From Achatina immaculata (lineage: Eukaryota; Mollusca; Gastropoda; Stylommatophora; Achatinidae), in contig CM019707.1 of assembly GCA_009760885.1 (NCBI GenBank), forward strand, positions 31,437,602 to 31,501,601: a stretch of DNA of 64,000 nt, given 5' to 3'. This document shows positions 47,013 through 58,584 of this stretch, in pieces. Numbering within the stretch: the stretch's first letter is position 1; every line of letters begins with the position of its first letter. The translations under genes were made by a program, and so were the position numbers. Below the pieces are notes generated by a model that ran no database searches, was not told where the DNA came from, and saw only the letters and a list, made by a program, of their open reading frames with translations.

Positions 47013-48306
47013 CAAGGGGTGATTGATAAGTTCTCGGCATAAAGTACAACGAATTATTTGTGGACAACTTTTTTGGGTTATTTATCAACATAGTCCCCTT
47101 GCAAGTTTATGCACGTAGTCCAACGATTCTGGAGCATACGGATCCCTTCTTTGTAAAAGTCAGCATCTTGTGCCAGTAGAAAATGGTCTACAGCATGAAT
47201 GACGTCATCATCTGAAGCAAGTTTGCGACCACTGAGCTCTTTTTGAGTTTGGTAAACAGGTAATAGTCCGAAGGGGGCAAATCTGGGGAATAAGGAGGAT
47301 GTTCAAGAAGCTGGAAGCCGCATTCGTGAATGGCAGCCATTGCCACCGCCGACTTGTGAACTGGAGCATTGTCTTGCTGAAAGATGACTCCTCTCGTCAA
47401 TTTCCCTCCACGCTTTTGCTTCAGTTTGACCCGCAGTTGCTTCACAAGATTAGCATAATAGGCCCTGGTGACCGTTCTGCCCTTTTGAAGACAGTCTACT
47501 AATAGCACACCTTCTGAATCCCAAAAGATGGAAGCCATCACTTGGTCTGCAGACAGAACCACCCTTGCTTTTTGTTGGAGGTAGGGATCCATGATGTTTC
47601 CACTGCTTTGACTGTTCTTTGGTTTCTGGTTGAAAATGATGAACCCAAGTCTCATCCATAGTCACAAATTTCTGAAGAAACTTTTCAGTATATGCAGAAA
47701 AATGGCCAAGATTGTCTCTTGACATGTGAGACGCTGTCGTTTGTGATCAGCTTCAAGAAGTTTCGGGACCCATCGACCAGAGATCCTTGTCATTTGAAGA
47801 TCATTGTGAATAATAACATGAACACTTTCCCGAGTGATGCCCAGCTCTGTAACAATGTACTGCTCAGTTAGTCGTCGATCCTCCATTACCGTGTCATGGA
47901 TTCTGCCGGTGGTTTCTTTGGTGGTTACCGTTCTTGGTCTTCCTGGACGGAGATCATCTTCCAAGACTCTCCCTTTCATGTTTGAAGTGAGCTGCCCATT
48001 TCCTCACTGTGCTGTAAGAAGGGGCACTCTCCCTTAGAGTCTCTATCATATCCTCATGGATCTCCTTCGATGATAAGCCCTTGATGCAGAGGTAGCGAAT
48101 AACTGATCGATTAGAAATGTTATCCATTTTCTCAATTTCTGTCACCCCTTACCACTTAAGCAGCCTGTAAAAAGAAATTAGTTGCAGTTAATTTCTTTAA
48201 ACTTGGTGTTTAATCTTACATTAACCTGATCTACAAATGCACTTAATATCAACTTTGCGTTTCAAGCATTTGTACCTTAGGCCGCGAATTTATCAATCAA
48301 CTCTCG
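47013..48306 (-). mobile_element. mariner (DD34D) transposon, copy 2
   Basis: Left end CAAGGGGTGATTGATAAGTT after TA at 47011-47012. Right end TTTATCAATCAACTCTCG before TA at 48307-48308. Length 1,294 bp, same family and orientation as 3819-5117. The two copies differ at many sites and are therefore separate old insertions, not part of a duplication. Confidence 0.93.
47188..48145 (-). pseudogene. mariner transposase pseudogene (copy 2)
   Basis: Three or more frames are needed to read the transposase. In order: N-terminal helix-turn-helix (VIRYLCIKGLSSKEIHEDM, then STVRKWAAHF), linker DDLRPGRPRTV, catalytic TMDETW, QQDNAPVH and SDYYLF. The first motif is the intact DE form, unlike copy 1. The spacing of the last two aspartates is again 34 residues. 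Frameshifts near 47960 and 47650-47720 make it inactive. Confidence 0.92.
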
Positions 48307-48554
48307 TATGTTTTGAAGACCTTTTTTTTTTTTCTAATGAAAGTGCACTTTTCTGTTCCTATTTTCTCATACAGTTGTCACAGGCTAGTGATTCGCTGTA
48401 AGTTTCAATTTGTGATCTGTGTGTTGTGAAAATGGATTCATATCAGATGAGAAATTTCTGAAAATTTCTTTTAAGAAACCCCTGGGGGAATTTTTAAATG
48501 AACGAGAAAAAAATATACATGAATTCCTTCAAAAATGACTTATCAAGTTACTTT
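48307..48554. other. No recognised feature
   Basis: AT-rich sequence. Confidence 0.4.
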
Positions 48555-48842
48555 TGTATGACACAGAAATAATCAAGTTACTTTTGTATGGCATGGGAAA
48601 AGTAAGTTACTTTTATATGACACAGAAAAAGTCAAGTTACTTTTGTATGACATAGAAAAAAACAAGATACTTTTGTATGGCATAGAAAAAAACAAAATAC
48701 TTTTGTATGACATAGAAAAAGTCAAATACTTTTGTATGACATAGAAAAAGTCAAGATACTTTTGTATGACATAGAAAAAGTCAAGATACTTTTGTATGAC
48801 ATAGAAAAAGTCAAGATACTTTTGTATGACATAGAAAAAGTT
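48552..48842. repeat. 30-bp minisatellite (AAGTCAAGATACTTTTGTAT)
   Basis: About ten units ending in GACATAGAAA; the right-hand four are identical. Confidence 0.94.
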
Positions 48843-49329
48843 CACTGTAATGAACGTTAAAGTTAAGAAACAAACTGTTTTGTAAGCTCTATCACTATTG
48901 CGTCTCCCTTTCATCAGGCTGATTTGGCGCAAACTGTATCCGGCCAACACTTCAAGGAAGTGAAGAGCCCGTGTTTGGCTGGCTGTAGTTAGGTCGTTAC
49001 TAGCATTACAGCGCATGGGTATGTCACACAACAGATCAAAAGGAGGGGAAATAACCGGTGGAAATCAGGCGTGAAATGTACCGATCGTTTTTCCCCGACC
49101 CCTTGCTTACACAAATTCCAACGCCATGATAAGCCCCAACACAAACAGTTCTGGCATTTTCCAAGTGTGAACCATGATCCAACGAACATAAATCCCCTCT
49201 CTCTTTTCCATTTATAAACCCAATGGAGGCAGCTCAAAAATTCCCCATCTTGAATTTGTAATAGGAGAAAAAACTAGAAGCACTACTTTCCTTGAGTTTA
49301 GCAATTCTGGTCTTGATCTTTGTCTATAC
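48843..49329. other. No recognised feature
   Basis: Unique-looking DNA up to the target duplication of the following element. Confidence 0.4.
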
Positions 49330-50127
49330 CGGGGGTTCCCAACCTTTTTTACATCCGCGGAACATTTTTTCAGCTAAATATTTTCTTCTCAGTCGTTCGC
49401 TCAAACATCGTTACCATTCTCTCTCACACACATGCGGCAGTTCGTTTCAGGGTTTCAGTATCACTGTAGAGATTTTCCTGCATGGGGCTAGAGTCTGACA
49501 GGTCCTTTGTCTGAGTAGGTCATGTAGCTGGCAACTCTGGATAAGCTAATGTGATATTTGTTCTTTTCTTTTGCTGCAGATACTGTTGGTCAAATCTTCA
49601 GTTTCTGGTATAGATGGTGTCTCAACCTGTAAGTTTCTGCTCGGTCGGAAGACATGTTTCTAGAGAGTTGATACTATTCCTCATCTGTTTTCGCTTTGTG
49701 GGTGTTGTAAAAACTAATGTGATCAACCAACTGTATATAAGTTGCAGGCTACCAGCAAGGTCGCAAAGCCACAAACCCTTAATTTACTCTAAATGTACCA
49801 TATTCACTTCTTCTTCTTCTTCTTCGTCTTCTTCTTCCAGTTTCGTATATTCAGCTTTCTAAACAGGGAGCTGGCTTGCCTCCATGAATCCTGCTGTCTG
49901 TCAGCAAGAGGTCTTCGTAGGAACCCCAGAGTATCCCCTCCATGCTTCTCTCTCTGAGGGGGGTGGGTGGAGGGGGGCCATACCTGGGCTCTGAGGTCTC
50001 TGTATGTACAGCAGGCCCCCTAGTATGTGTCCAGAAGAATCTTTTTTTTTCGTAACTGACACTTAAAAGTAAACTGGTAACACAGTTTGAGAACACCTGT
50101 TAATGGACCACGGTTTTGGAACTGCTG
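49330..50127. mobile_element. Second non-autonomous hAT-type element
   Basis: Flanked by a perfect 8-bp direct repeat GTCTATAC (49322-49329 and 50128-50135). The ends are imperfect inverted repeats: GGGGGTTCCCAACC on the left, and a right end that reads CAGCAGTTCCAAAACC on the complement. No transposase is present. It contains (CTT)n at 49808-49838. Confidence 0.78.
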
Positions 50128-50135
50128 GTCTATAC

Positions 50136-50884
50136 AGTAATGACTTCCCTTCCCTCTCTCCCCCCTTTCCCCCAGTAGAGTATAGACAAGTTCCATAAAT
50201 GTAATGTCACAGCAAATACTTGCATATCAGAACTAGAGCTTATAGACTCAAAACTTGATCTTATTATGAAAACAATTGTCTGTGCTGACACAAGGAAGAG
50301 GACTGATCCTATAAACACAACACGTATTTGGTTTACGAACCGCTTTCTCCTCGGAGATGCCACAACAAACGTCTACAGACTGATGAAGACTATAATAACT
50401 GCATACCAGGAAAACGAAGCCAATATTTGCGAAGCTTAGAACCGTGTGAAAAAAAAACATAACTTCACAAAGGAGTTGGGAACTTTATGTAATTTAATCA
50501 AATCATCAAATTACACATATTATGCATGCCTGGAGATTTACCCATCTGGAAAATTAGGAAGCATCACCAGTTTCTCCAGATAAAGTATATGTAAATTACC
50601 GGCCTTGGTGGCCGGCCTTTCTCTCTCTCTCTCTCTCTCTCTCATCTCTGTCTCTCTCTCCCTCTCTTTATAACAATCAGGTAACCTCCCCTAATTATGA
50701 TATCTAATTTCACTCTAAGACTGCAATGTTGTTCGAGGATGATGTTTAACCCTTGGGATGCCAAGAAAGGTCGTCTTAGGAGGAGTTTTTTTTTTAAAGC
50801 CTCTCTCTCTCTTTTTTTTTTTTTTACTTTTTTTTTTTTTAAACGGAGAATGGAGAGACGTAAAGAGTTAATCATCTTTCATCC
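50136..50884. other. No recognised gene; (CT)n and poly-T tracts
   Basis: (CT)n at 50617-50665 and T runs at 50785-50840. GGTGGCCGG at about 50607 is the only GC-rich spot. Confidence 0.45.
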
Positions 50885-51240
50885 TTCCCGTGGCGTTAAA
50901 CGTCAAATAGGGCTCACATGGTAGTTCGCCAGGTTTTCCTGTTTTCGGCGAGCTTTTCAACCTCATCAAGGGTTGTTATGCCCACCAAACAGGCCTCTCT
51001 TAACAATGTCCTCTTTAGTGTTTCACGTGGTCGACCTTTTTTCTTCGGGCTGTTGTGTTCCATTTGCTAGCTTGTTTGGGGATTCTCTGTTTCTTCTTAT
51101 AACATGACGGACATATGTCCATCTTCTTTTTCTGATCACCCATGAGACAGGTTGTTGCTTGCTCATCTGCCTTGTCTCTACGTTATTCTTGAATTCGTTC
51201 CACTTTATACCGAGTATTTTCCCGAGGCATTTGTTTTCAA
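50885..51240 (-). mobile_element. LINE 3' end, minus strand
   Basis: Longer relative of the block X LINE end: same 3' UTR (CCTTCCCGTGGCGTTAAACG on plus) and the same GRRKRGRP-like coding tail, diverged and broken. Confidence 0.7.
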
Positions 51241-51689
51241 AAGAGTCTAATTGTTGAAAGGGTTAATATAACTTGGGCGAAAACTTGCACGCATGTGATT
51301 ATACTTGAGCTTGCTACTTCTTGATGTATACCAAGACAAGAGTGAACAGAAAAACTGAAAGTTGCCAAAGATCTGAGTATTATATGCGCCAGGTATCTTA
51401 CCACGTGGGTTCGAGCCCAGAGGAATTTCCCATGAATTCCTTGTTCTTCCTTGATCTGGCAATCGAGTCCTGTCACTAGGACCTGAAAGAGGCATCATTC
51501 AAACTGAATGAGCGACCAAGACTTTATTCTGCCTACCAGTGGTGACTCTGGAAAGAGACAGCAGTCTGGCTAAATAAATAGTGATCGCAGTGGAAGGACG
51601 GACCCGGTCCTAAAAATACACCGAGCCGATGTCGGACGTGTTGGGCTGAAAGGCGCGTTACTGCGACACAAGGCCGCAGCGTATTTATG
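51241..51689. other. No recognised feature
   Basis: A B-box-like GTGGGTTCGAGCCC occurs at about 51406 without a tRNA-like head in the right place. Confidence 0.4.
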
Positions 51690-52455
51690 AGGTCGAACGA
51701 GGAATAAGGTGAATAAGAAGAAGACAAAGAAATGATTCGATATTTCTGATGAAGTACAGGTGAAGAGACAAAGTTAATGAAGCAAAATGTGAACAACAAA
51801 AATGTACTCAGAGTAGATAGCAAGTTAGTGGAGGAGGTCAATGAATTTGTATACCTTGGCAGTAGAGTAGTAGAAAATGGAGACAGCACAAAGGACATCA
51901 ACAGCAGACTTACTAGATCAAACCAGGCTTTTGCTATACTACAGACTATATGGAAATAAAAAAAAACTAAGCGTAAAGACGAAAATCAGGATATTTAAGA
52001 GTAATGTTCTAAGTGTACTACTCTATGGAAGTGAATGCTGGAAAATCACCAAAACAATAGAAAACAAATTGAATTCTTTCCAGACTAAATGTTTACGAAG
52101 AATTAGAAAAATATTTTGGCCAAACACCATAAGAAATAACATCTTGTTGGCAGAGATGCAGATGAAGCCACTGACAGTAATTATTGAGGAAAGACGCTGG
52201 CGATGGTTGGGACATGTGCTCCGAATGACTGATAACTCACTACCAAAAACAGCACTAAGATGGACACCACAGGGGAACAGAAGTAAGGGTAGACCAAAAG
52301 AGACATGGAGAAGAACAACAGAGAGGATGTTGAGCAATAGAGGGCTCACGTGGGCAAGAGCAGAAAAAAAGGCAAAGGATAGGCATTTGTGGAAAACCCT
52401 TGCGGAAGCCCCATGTGCCCTGGGCACTAAAGGTTCAGAGAGAGAGATGTAAGGT
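51690..52455 (+). mobile_element. LINE reverse-transcriptase C-terminal region (longest fragment in the window)
   Basis: Two overlapping frames with a frameshift near 51950 encode, in order: NEFVYLGSRVVENGDSTKDI, TKIRIFKSNVLSVLLYGSEC, LRRIRKIFWPNTIRNN, RRWRWLGHVLRMTDN, GRPKETWRRTTE and DRHLWKTLAEAPC. This is the post-palm and C-terminal zinc-knuckle-like end of a non-LTR retrotransposon reverse transcriptase. The catalytic YADD region is upstream of the truncation. Inactive 5'-truncated copy. Confidence 0.88.
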
Positions 52456-52486
52456 ATGTATTTCTACATGAAACTCTGATGTGGTC

Positions 52487-52565
52487 AGTATCACGCCAGG
52501 CCGCATTTACCTTCCCAGATTTCTCTGGTACCCGTTTTTAGAGACTGGGTGGACCCCGCGGTCTT
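52487..52565 (-). mobile_element. SINE body fragment, minus strand
   Basis: GTGGTCAGTATCACGCCAGG then CTTCCCAGA and GGTACCCGTTTTT match, on the minus strand, the body of the SINE at 58757. Confidence 0.65.
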
Positions 52566-52640
52566 TTCTCTATAAATCAATCAAGTGCCGTGCCACGTGC
52601 CGTCTGCGATCATTTCTCTCCACAATTCCCTGTCTTTAGA

Positions 52641-53060
52641 CTAGATTATGAGATCCCCCGGTGACTTTCTTCCTAGCCACACTGACAGCCCATCCAGTAA
52701 CTTCTCTCTCTGTCTTCCTCTGTCTCTTCTTCCCTTAGTTTTTCCAGTTGCCACAATGTGTTCCAATATTCCTCTTCTCAGAAAATGTCCTACAAATCTC
52801 GGTTGTCTGCCTCTGATCTTTGCTTTAATTTGCCTTTTAACTCCAGCCTCTCTTAAGACTTCTTCGTTGGTTTTCTTAGCTGTCCATGATACCTTCAACA
52901 TCCTTCTTATGAATCACATTTCCATGGCCTCCATTTCTCTCTGTACTCTCTTATTCATGGACCATGCATCACATCTATAAAACAAAAGTGGCTCGATGTA
53001 ACATATAAGTACTCGGAATCTTGTTTCCATTTTCCTTAAAAACAAAACATAAATTCATTC
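52641..53060 (-). mobile_element. LINE 3' end of a different family, minus strand
   Basis: The minus strand encodes MLKVSWTAKKTNEEVLREAG, then RQPRFVGHFLRRGILEHIVA and a GRRDRGRQREKLLDGLSVW tail. Upstream, in broken frames, is a DAWSMNKRVQREMEAMEMW-like stretch. Most of it is duplicated at 54707-55100. Confidence 0.82.
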
Positions 53061-53869
53061 CTTCGTTCATTCATTCTCTGATGAATTCAATCATTCATTC
53101 ATTTAAATGTTGAAGCACAAGCATCGTACTAAATACGTGGTGTGGGGTACTGCGACTTGCACACCCGAAGTGAAACCGAAAACCAGGACAAGGTGAGACG
53201 CTTATTGGCAGTCTCCACTGCCATGAGGATAACAACGAACCCTGCCTCGTTGGCCAGGTGATCTTCGCTAGCCAAGGTTCACTGGCCCTGATAATTTCGC
53301 GATCGCTCTAGCACTGGCGACTTCCCTTCCAAAGAACGTACACACAAACTTACAATAGTAGAATCTAAACACAAAAAAAACCATCTTTGGGTCCCCATGT
53401 GTGTGTGTGGGTGTGGGTGTGAGTGAGTGGGCCATTTCATACTTGAAAGAAATAAGTGGTTTCGTTTTGTTTCATCCCTACTGGCGTGTTTATTTTTAAA
53501 AAACCGCGTGGGGAGGGCTTGCACATTCCAGGAGCGCATTGGTCCATGATCTGCAATTTTTATGTCCACCGTCTTATTTTTTTCACGGTGTTTTTCGCAT
53601 TCTAATTAATAATAATAATAATTTTTCCTCCCCAATTGGATATAGTGGAGCAAATTGGAAGAAGAAAGGCTTTCTTACACTTTCTGGTGTAGAGACTTGT
53701 AGAGACTTTGATTTTCCACCCCACTCTGTGCATTGCATTCCTAAAATGGTTCCCTGCCGCTGGGAGACCTGAACTGTTTGAAGAAGGGATAATAAGGAAG
53801 GTAGGGGGTAAGCATCGAAAGAAGGAAGAATCGAAGCAAAGAACTTCGCTGTCCGATGAGGCAAATCAG

Positions 53870-54165
53870 CGACATATAGCTGATGTGCTAGTGTCAGGGT
53901 TAGCGAATCACAGCTGACCAAGACCCTGTCCCACCTCTCCCTTGGTACCCCCAGTAACAGGCACAGCCTGGCTAACGGGACAGGGATCGCCATAGTCCCA
54001 TGGTGGTGGAGTCTGCTAAAGAAACAGTGCACACTCCCTGCTTTTTAGCTGTACTCCGGGACTGAAAAAGTAGCTGCCATAACTCAGACACACGAAGATA
54101 CGATACTGTACCTCAACATCTTCACAGCATCTGCTGCAAAGAACACCAGCTCACAGTTACAGGAA
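53870..54165 (-). repeat. Dispersed repeat A, minus-strand copy (block Y copy 1)
   Basis: Same order as 61790-62100 and followed by (CAAGA)n at 54172-54212. Confidence 0.82.
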
Positions 54166-54279
54166 GATAATACAAGACAAGACAAGATAAAACAAGACAA
54201 GACAAGACAAGGTCAATCCAAAAGATGCTTGGGGATATGCTGTGGTGTCTGTATTTTCCTTGACCAGAGAACACTAGAG

Positions 54280-54425
54280 CGTGATGTCATTCCCTTTCCC
54301 AGTTCCAGAAGGAGTCATGTACTCATTTTCACGGTTGGGTGGACTGAGGCGCCTCTGGATGGATTTGAACAAACGATCTCCGGGCGAGAGACGAGCGCCA
54401 AAGCACTTAATCGTGAGAGAGAATT
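54280..54425 (-). mobile_element. tRNA-derived SINE, minus strand (block Y copy 1)
   Basis: The minus strand has a tRNA-like head containing ACGATTAAGTGCTTTGGCGC and a decayed B-box (TTTGTTCAAATCC). It then has the body GAAAATGAGTACATGACTCC and GAACTGGGAAAGGGAATGAC, parallel to the GGGTACC...GGGAAGG block of other SINEs here. Confidence 0.68.
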
Positions 54426-54510
54426 TGTGGTCGCATTCAAGAGATATAAATTCTGCCCAGCAGTAAGACAAGCAGTCGTCAGTGTGGTTGCAGTACGATG
54501 TAGGAGCGAG

Positions 54511-54706
54511 GGTGAAGGAGATGCTGGGAGGATGAAGGAGATGCTGCGAGAGTGAAGGAGATGCTGGAAGGATGAAGGAGATGCTGCAAAAGCGAAGGAG
54601 ATACTGTTAGGGTGAAGGAGATGCTGTGAGAGCGAAGTAGATGCTGCGAGGGTGAAGGAGATGCTGTTAGGGTGAAGGAGACGCTGGGAGGGCGAAGGAG
54701 ATGCTG
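54511..54706. repeat. 20-bp minisatellite, short version
   Basis: Nearly ten units of GGTGAAGGAGATGCTGGGAG, truncated by the block Y junction. Confidence 0.95.
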
Positions 54707-55916
54707 TTCCTAGCCACACTGACAGCCCATCCAGTAACTTCTCTCTCTGTCTTCCTCTGTCTCTTCTTCCCTTAGTTTTTCCAGTTGCCACAATGTGTTC
54801 CAATATTCCTCTTCTCAGAAAATGTCCTACAAATCTCGGTTGTCTGCCTCTGATCTTTGCTTTAATTTGCCTTTTAACTCCAGCCTCTCTTAAGACTTCT
54901 TCGTTGGTTTTCTTAGCTGTCCATGATACCTTCAACATCCTTCTTATGAATCACATTTCCATGGCCTCCATTTCTCTCTGTACTCTCTTATTCATGGACC
55001 ATGCATCACATCTATAAAACAAAAGTGGCTCGATGTAACATATAAGTACTCGGAATCTTGTTTCCATTTTCCTTAAAAACAAAACATAAATTCATTCCTT
55101 CGTTCATTCATTCTCTGATGAATTCAATCATTCATTCATTTAAATGTTGAAGCACAAGCATCGTACTAAATACGTGGTGTGGGGTACTGCGACTTGCACA
55201 CCCGAAGTGAAACCGAAAACCAGGACAAGGTGAGACGCTTATTGGCAGTCTCCACTGCCATGAGGATAACAACGAACCCTGCCTCGTTGGCCAGGTGATC
55301 TTCGCTAGCCAAGGTTCACTGGCCCTGATAATTTCGCGATCGCTCTAGCACTGGCGACTTCCCTTCCAAAGAACGTACATACAAACTTACAATAGTAGAA
55401 TCTAAACACAAAAAAAAAAAAACATCTTTGGGTCCCCATGTGTGTGTGTGGGTGTGGGTGTGGGTGTGAGTGAGTGGCCCGTTTCATACTTGAAAGAAAT
55501 AAGTGGTTTCGTTTTGTTTCATCCCTACTGGCGTGTTTATTTTTAAAAAACCGCGTGGGGAGGGCTTGCACATTCCAGGAGCGCATTGGTCCATGATCTG
55601 CAATTTTTATGTCCACCGTCTTATTTTTTTCACGGTGTTTTTCGCATTCTAATTAATAATAATAATAATAATTTTTCCTCCCCAATTGGATATAGTGGAG
55701 CAAATTGGAAGAAGAAAGGCTTTCTTACACTTTCTGGTGTAGAGACTTGCAGAGACTTTGATTTTCCACCCCACTCTGTGCATTGCATTCCTAAAATGGT
55801 TCCCTGCCGCTGGGAGACCAGAACTGTTTGAAGAAGGGATGATAAGGAAGGTAGGGGGTAAGCATCGAAAGAAGGAAGAATCGAAGCAAAGAACTTCGCT
55901 GTCCGATGAGGCAAAT

Positions 55917-56215
55917 CAGCGACATATAGCTGATGTGCTAGTGTCAGGGTTAGCGAATCACAGCTGACCAAGACCCTGTCCCACCTCTCCCTTGGTACCC
56001 CCAGTAACAGGCACAGCCTGGCTAACGGGACAGGGATCGCCATAGTCCCATGGTGGTGGAGTCTGCTAAAGAAGCAGTGCACACTCCCTGCTTTTTAGCT
56101 GTACTCCGGGACTGAAAAAGTAGCTGCCATAACTCAGACACACGAAGATACGATACTGTACCTCAACATCTTCACAGCATCTGCTGCAAAGAACACCAGC
56201 TCACAGTTACAGGAA
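55917..56215 (-). repeat. Dispersed repeat A, minus-strand copy (block Y copy 2)
   Basis: Duplicate of 53870-54165 by block duplication, again followed by (CAAGA)n at 56222-56262. Confidence 0.82.
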
Positions 56216-56329
56216 GATAATACAAGACAAGACAAGATAAAACAAGACAAGACAAGACAAAGTCAATCCAAAAGATGCTTGGGGATATGCTGTGGTGTCT
56301 GTATTTTCCTTGACCAGAGAACACTAGAG

Positions 56330-56475
56330 CGTGATGTCATTCCCTTTCCCAGTTCCAGAAGGAGTCAGGTACTCATTTTCACGGTTGGGTGGACTGAGGC
56401 GCCTCTGGATGGATTTGAACAAACGATCTCCGGGCGAGAGACGAGCGCCAAAGCACTTAATCGTGAGAGAGAATT
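56330..56475 (-). mobile_element. tRNA-derived SINE, minus strand (block Y copy 2)
   Basis: Duplicate of 54280-54425 with one notable difference (GTCAGGTACTC for GTCATGTACTC). Confidence 0.66.
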
Positions 56476-56560
56476 TGTGGTCGCATTCAAGAGATATAAA
56501 TTCTGCCCAGCAGTAAGACAAGCAGTCGTCAGTGTGATTGCAGTACGATGTAGGAGCGAG

Positions 56561-57560
56561 GGTGAAGGAGATGCTGGGAGGATGGAGGAGATGCTGCAAA
56601 AGCGAAGGAGATGCTGTTAGGGTGAAGGAGATGCTGCGAGAGCAAAGTAGATGCTGTTAGGGTGAAGGAGATGCTGGGAGGGCGAAGGAGATGCTGTTAG
56701 GGTGAAGGAGATGCTGGGAGGGTGAAGGAGATGCTGTTAGGGTGAGGGAGATGCTGTTAGGGTGAATTAGATGCTGGGAGGGTGAAGGAGATGCTGTTAG
56801 GGTGAGGGAGATGCTGGGAGGGTGAAGGAGATGCTGGGAGGGTGAAGGAGATGCTGGGAGGGTGAAGGAGATGCTGGGAGGGTGAAGGAGATGTTGTTAG
56901 GGTGATGGAGATGCTGGGAGGGTGAAGGAGATGCTGTTAGGGTGAAGGAGATGCTGGGAGGGTGAAGGAGATGCTGCGATGATGAATGAGATGCTGGGAG
57001 GATGAATGAGATGCTGTTAGGGTGAATGAGATGCTGCGAGGGTGAAGGAGATGCTGTTAGGGTGAAGGAGATGCTGGGAGGGTGAAGGAGATGCTGCGAT
57101 GGTGAAGGAGATGCTGGGAGGGTGAAGGAGATGCTGCGATGATGAACGAGATGCTGGGAGGATGAACGAGATGCTGGGAAGGGGAAGGAGATGCTGGGAG
57201 GGTGAAGGATTTGCTGCGAGGGTGAAGGAGATGCTGGGAGGGTGAAGGAGATGCTGCGAGGGTGAAGGAGATGCTGCGAGGGTGAAGGAGATGCTGGGAG
57301 GGTGAAGGAGATGCTGCGAGGGTGAAGGAGATGCTGCGAGGGTGAAGGAGATGCTGGGAGGGTGAAGGAGATGCTGGGAGGGTGAAGGAGATGCTGGGAG
57401 GGTGAAGGAGATGCTGGGAGGGTGAAGGAGATGCTGCGAGGGTGAAGGAGATGCTGCGAGGGTGAAGGAGATGCTGCGAGGGTGAAGGAGATGCTGCGAG
57501 GGTGAAGGAGATACTGGGAGGGTGAAGGAGATGCTGGGAAGATGAAGGAGATGCTGGGAC
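56561..57560. repeat. 20-bp minisatellite, exactly 50 units
   Basis: One thousand bases in perfect 20-bp register, unit GGTGAAGGAGATGCTGGGAG. Variation is concentrated at the GGAG end (CGAG, TTAG) and start (GATGA, GGCGA). The 191-codon minus-strand frame (Ser/Pro/His/Leu repeats) is a by-product. Confidence 0.97.
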
Positions 57561-57860
57561 GGGAAACTCTTTGTGACCAAAATATTATTCATTCCTCCAT
57601 GGGGGTTTCTAAAAATAGCTAAATGCGTTCGTTCAGTTTGACAAACGGAACGGATCGATGCATCTCCTATGGTAGGTAAAGTACCTGAGAATCTTTCTAG
57701 CTTGGTCCATTCTTGGAATTAAAGAAAGAAATCGCAGGTCAGACTTGATGTTTCCTTGTTTTAAAAATCTCCACAAGGGACTTCCGCTGCCAAGAAGTCA
57801 TGATCTCAGTAACAGTGAGACTAATAACCAACAAACGATTTTAAAAAAATATAACCAGTC
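57561..57860. other. No recognised feature
   Basis: Short unique stretch between two repeat regions. Confidence 0.4.
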
Positions 57861-58465
57861 ATACAACCATCCATCCCACCAACCCACCAAACAACCAACA
57901 AACGATTCAAAGATTAACCAGTCAGACAATTATCCTCCAACCAATCCCACCAAACAACCAGCAAAATAAGCAACTGGTCAGCTACCTAATCAAACAAGAA
58001 ACTGACAGAAGAACCAACCATGTAACCAACTAAACAACCAACACGTAAATAACCAGCTAAACAATTATCCAGGCAACAGAACAACCAAGCACCTTTCGGC
58101 CAGTCATCCAGCTAAGAAACATCCAATCACCCACCACAAAACCAACCAACTCTCCCAACCAGCCAACTAAACAACCAACCAGAGAATCAACCGCTGTTAG
58201 TAAGACAATAAAACAAACAGCCACCAATCAACCAACTACTCACCAAAAAAAGAATAACCGTCCAACCAACTAAACAGTCAATCAATCAACCATCCAACCA
58301 AGTAAACAACCAACCAGTAAACAACCACAGAGCGAACTAAACAATCAGCCATTTTAATCAGTCAACTATCCAACCATGTAAACAAGCAAACCAACCAAGT
58401 AAATAACCAACGAACCAATCAGGTAACCAACCAATCAATCAACCGACGAAACAACCCAACATTCA
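57845..58465. repeat. CCAA-rich low-complexity tract
   Basis: Irregular AACCAACCA, AACAACCA and CAATCAACC words over 620 bp without a fixed period. Repeated at 59612-60205. Confidence 0.85.
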
Positions 58466-58584
58466 ACAGAGACATATTTTACTTTCGTCAAAAAAGGAAA
58501 AAAATCTCTATACACCTTTAAAAATGTGAACCGTATACTCCATGTTTGGCTTCTAAATAGAATTGCTCTAATCTTTGTGTTTTT

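Larger units (their letters stand above)
52670..54706. repeat. Tandem block Y, copy 1 of 2
   Basis: 2,037-bp unit carrying the LINE end, a repeat A copy, (CAAGA)n, a SINE and a short 20-bp array. The junction at 54706/54707 joins GAGATGCTG to TTCCTAGCC. Confidence 0.94.
54707..56560. repeat. Tandem block Y, copy 2 of 2
   Basis: Near-identical to 52670-54510. It differs by homopolymer and (GTGGGT) length changes (offset grows from 2,037 to 2,050 bp) and scattered single bases. Confidence 0.94.

Noticed and set aside
57017..57592. 191-codon minus-strand Ser/Pro/His-rich ORF
   Set aside because: It lies entirely within the 20-bp minisatellite and is repeat-driven.
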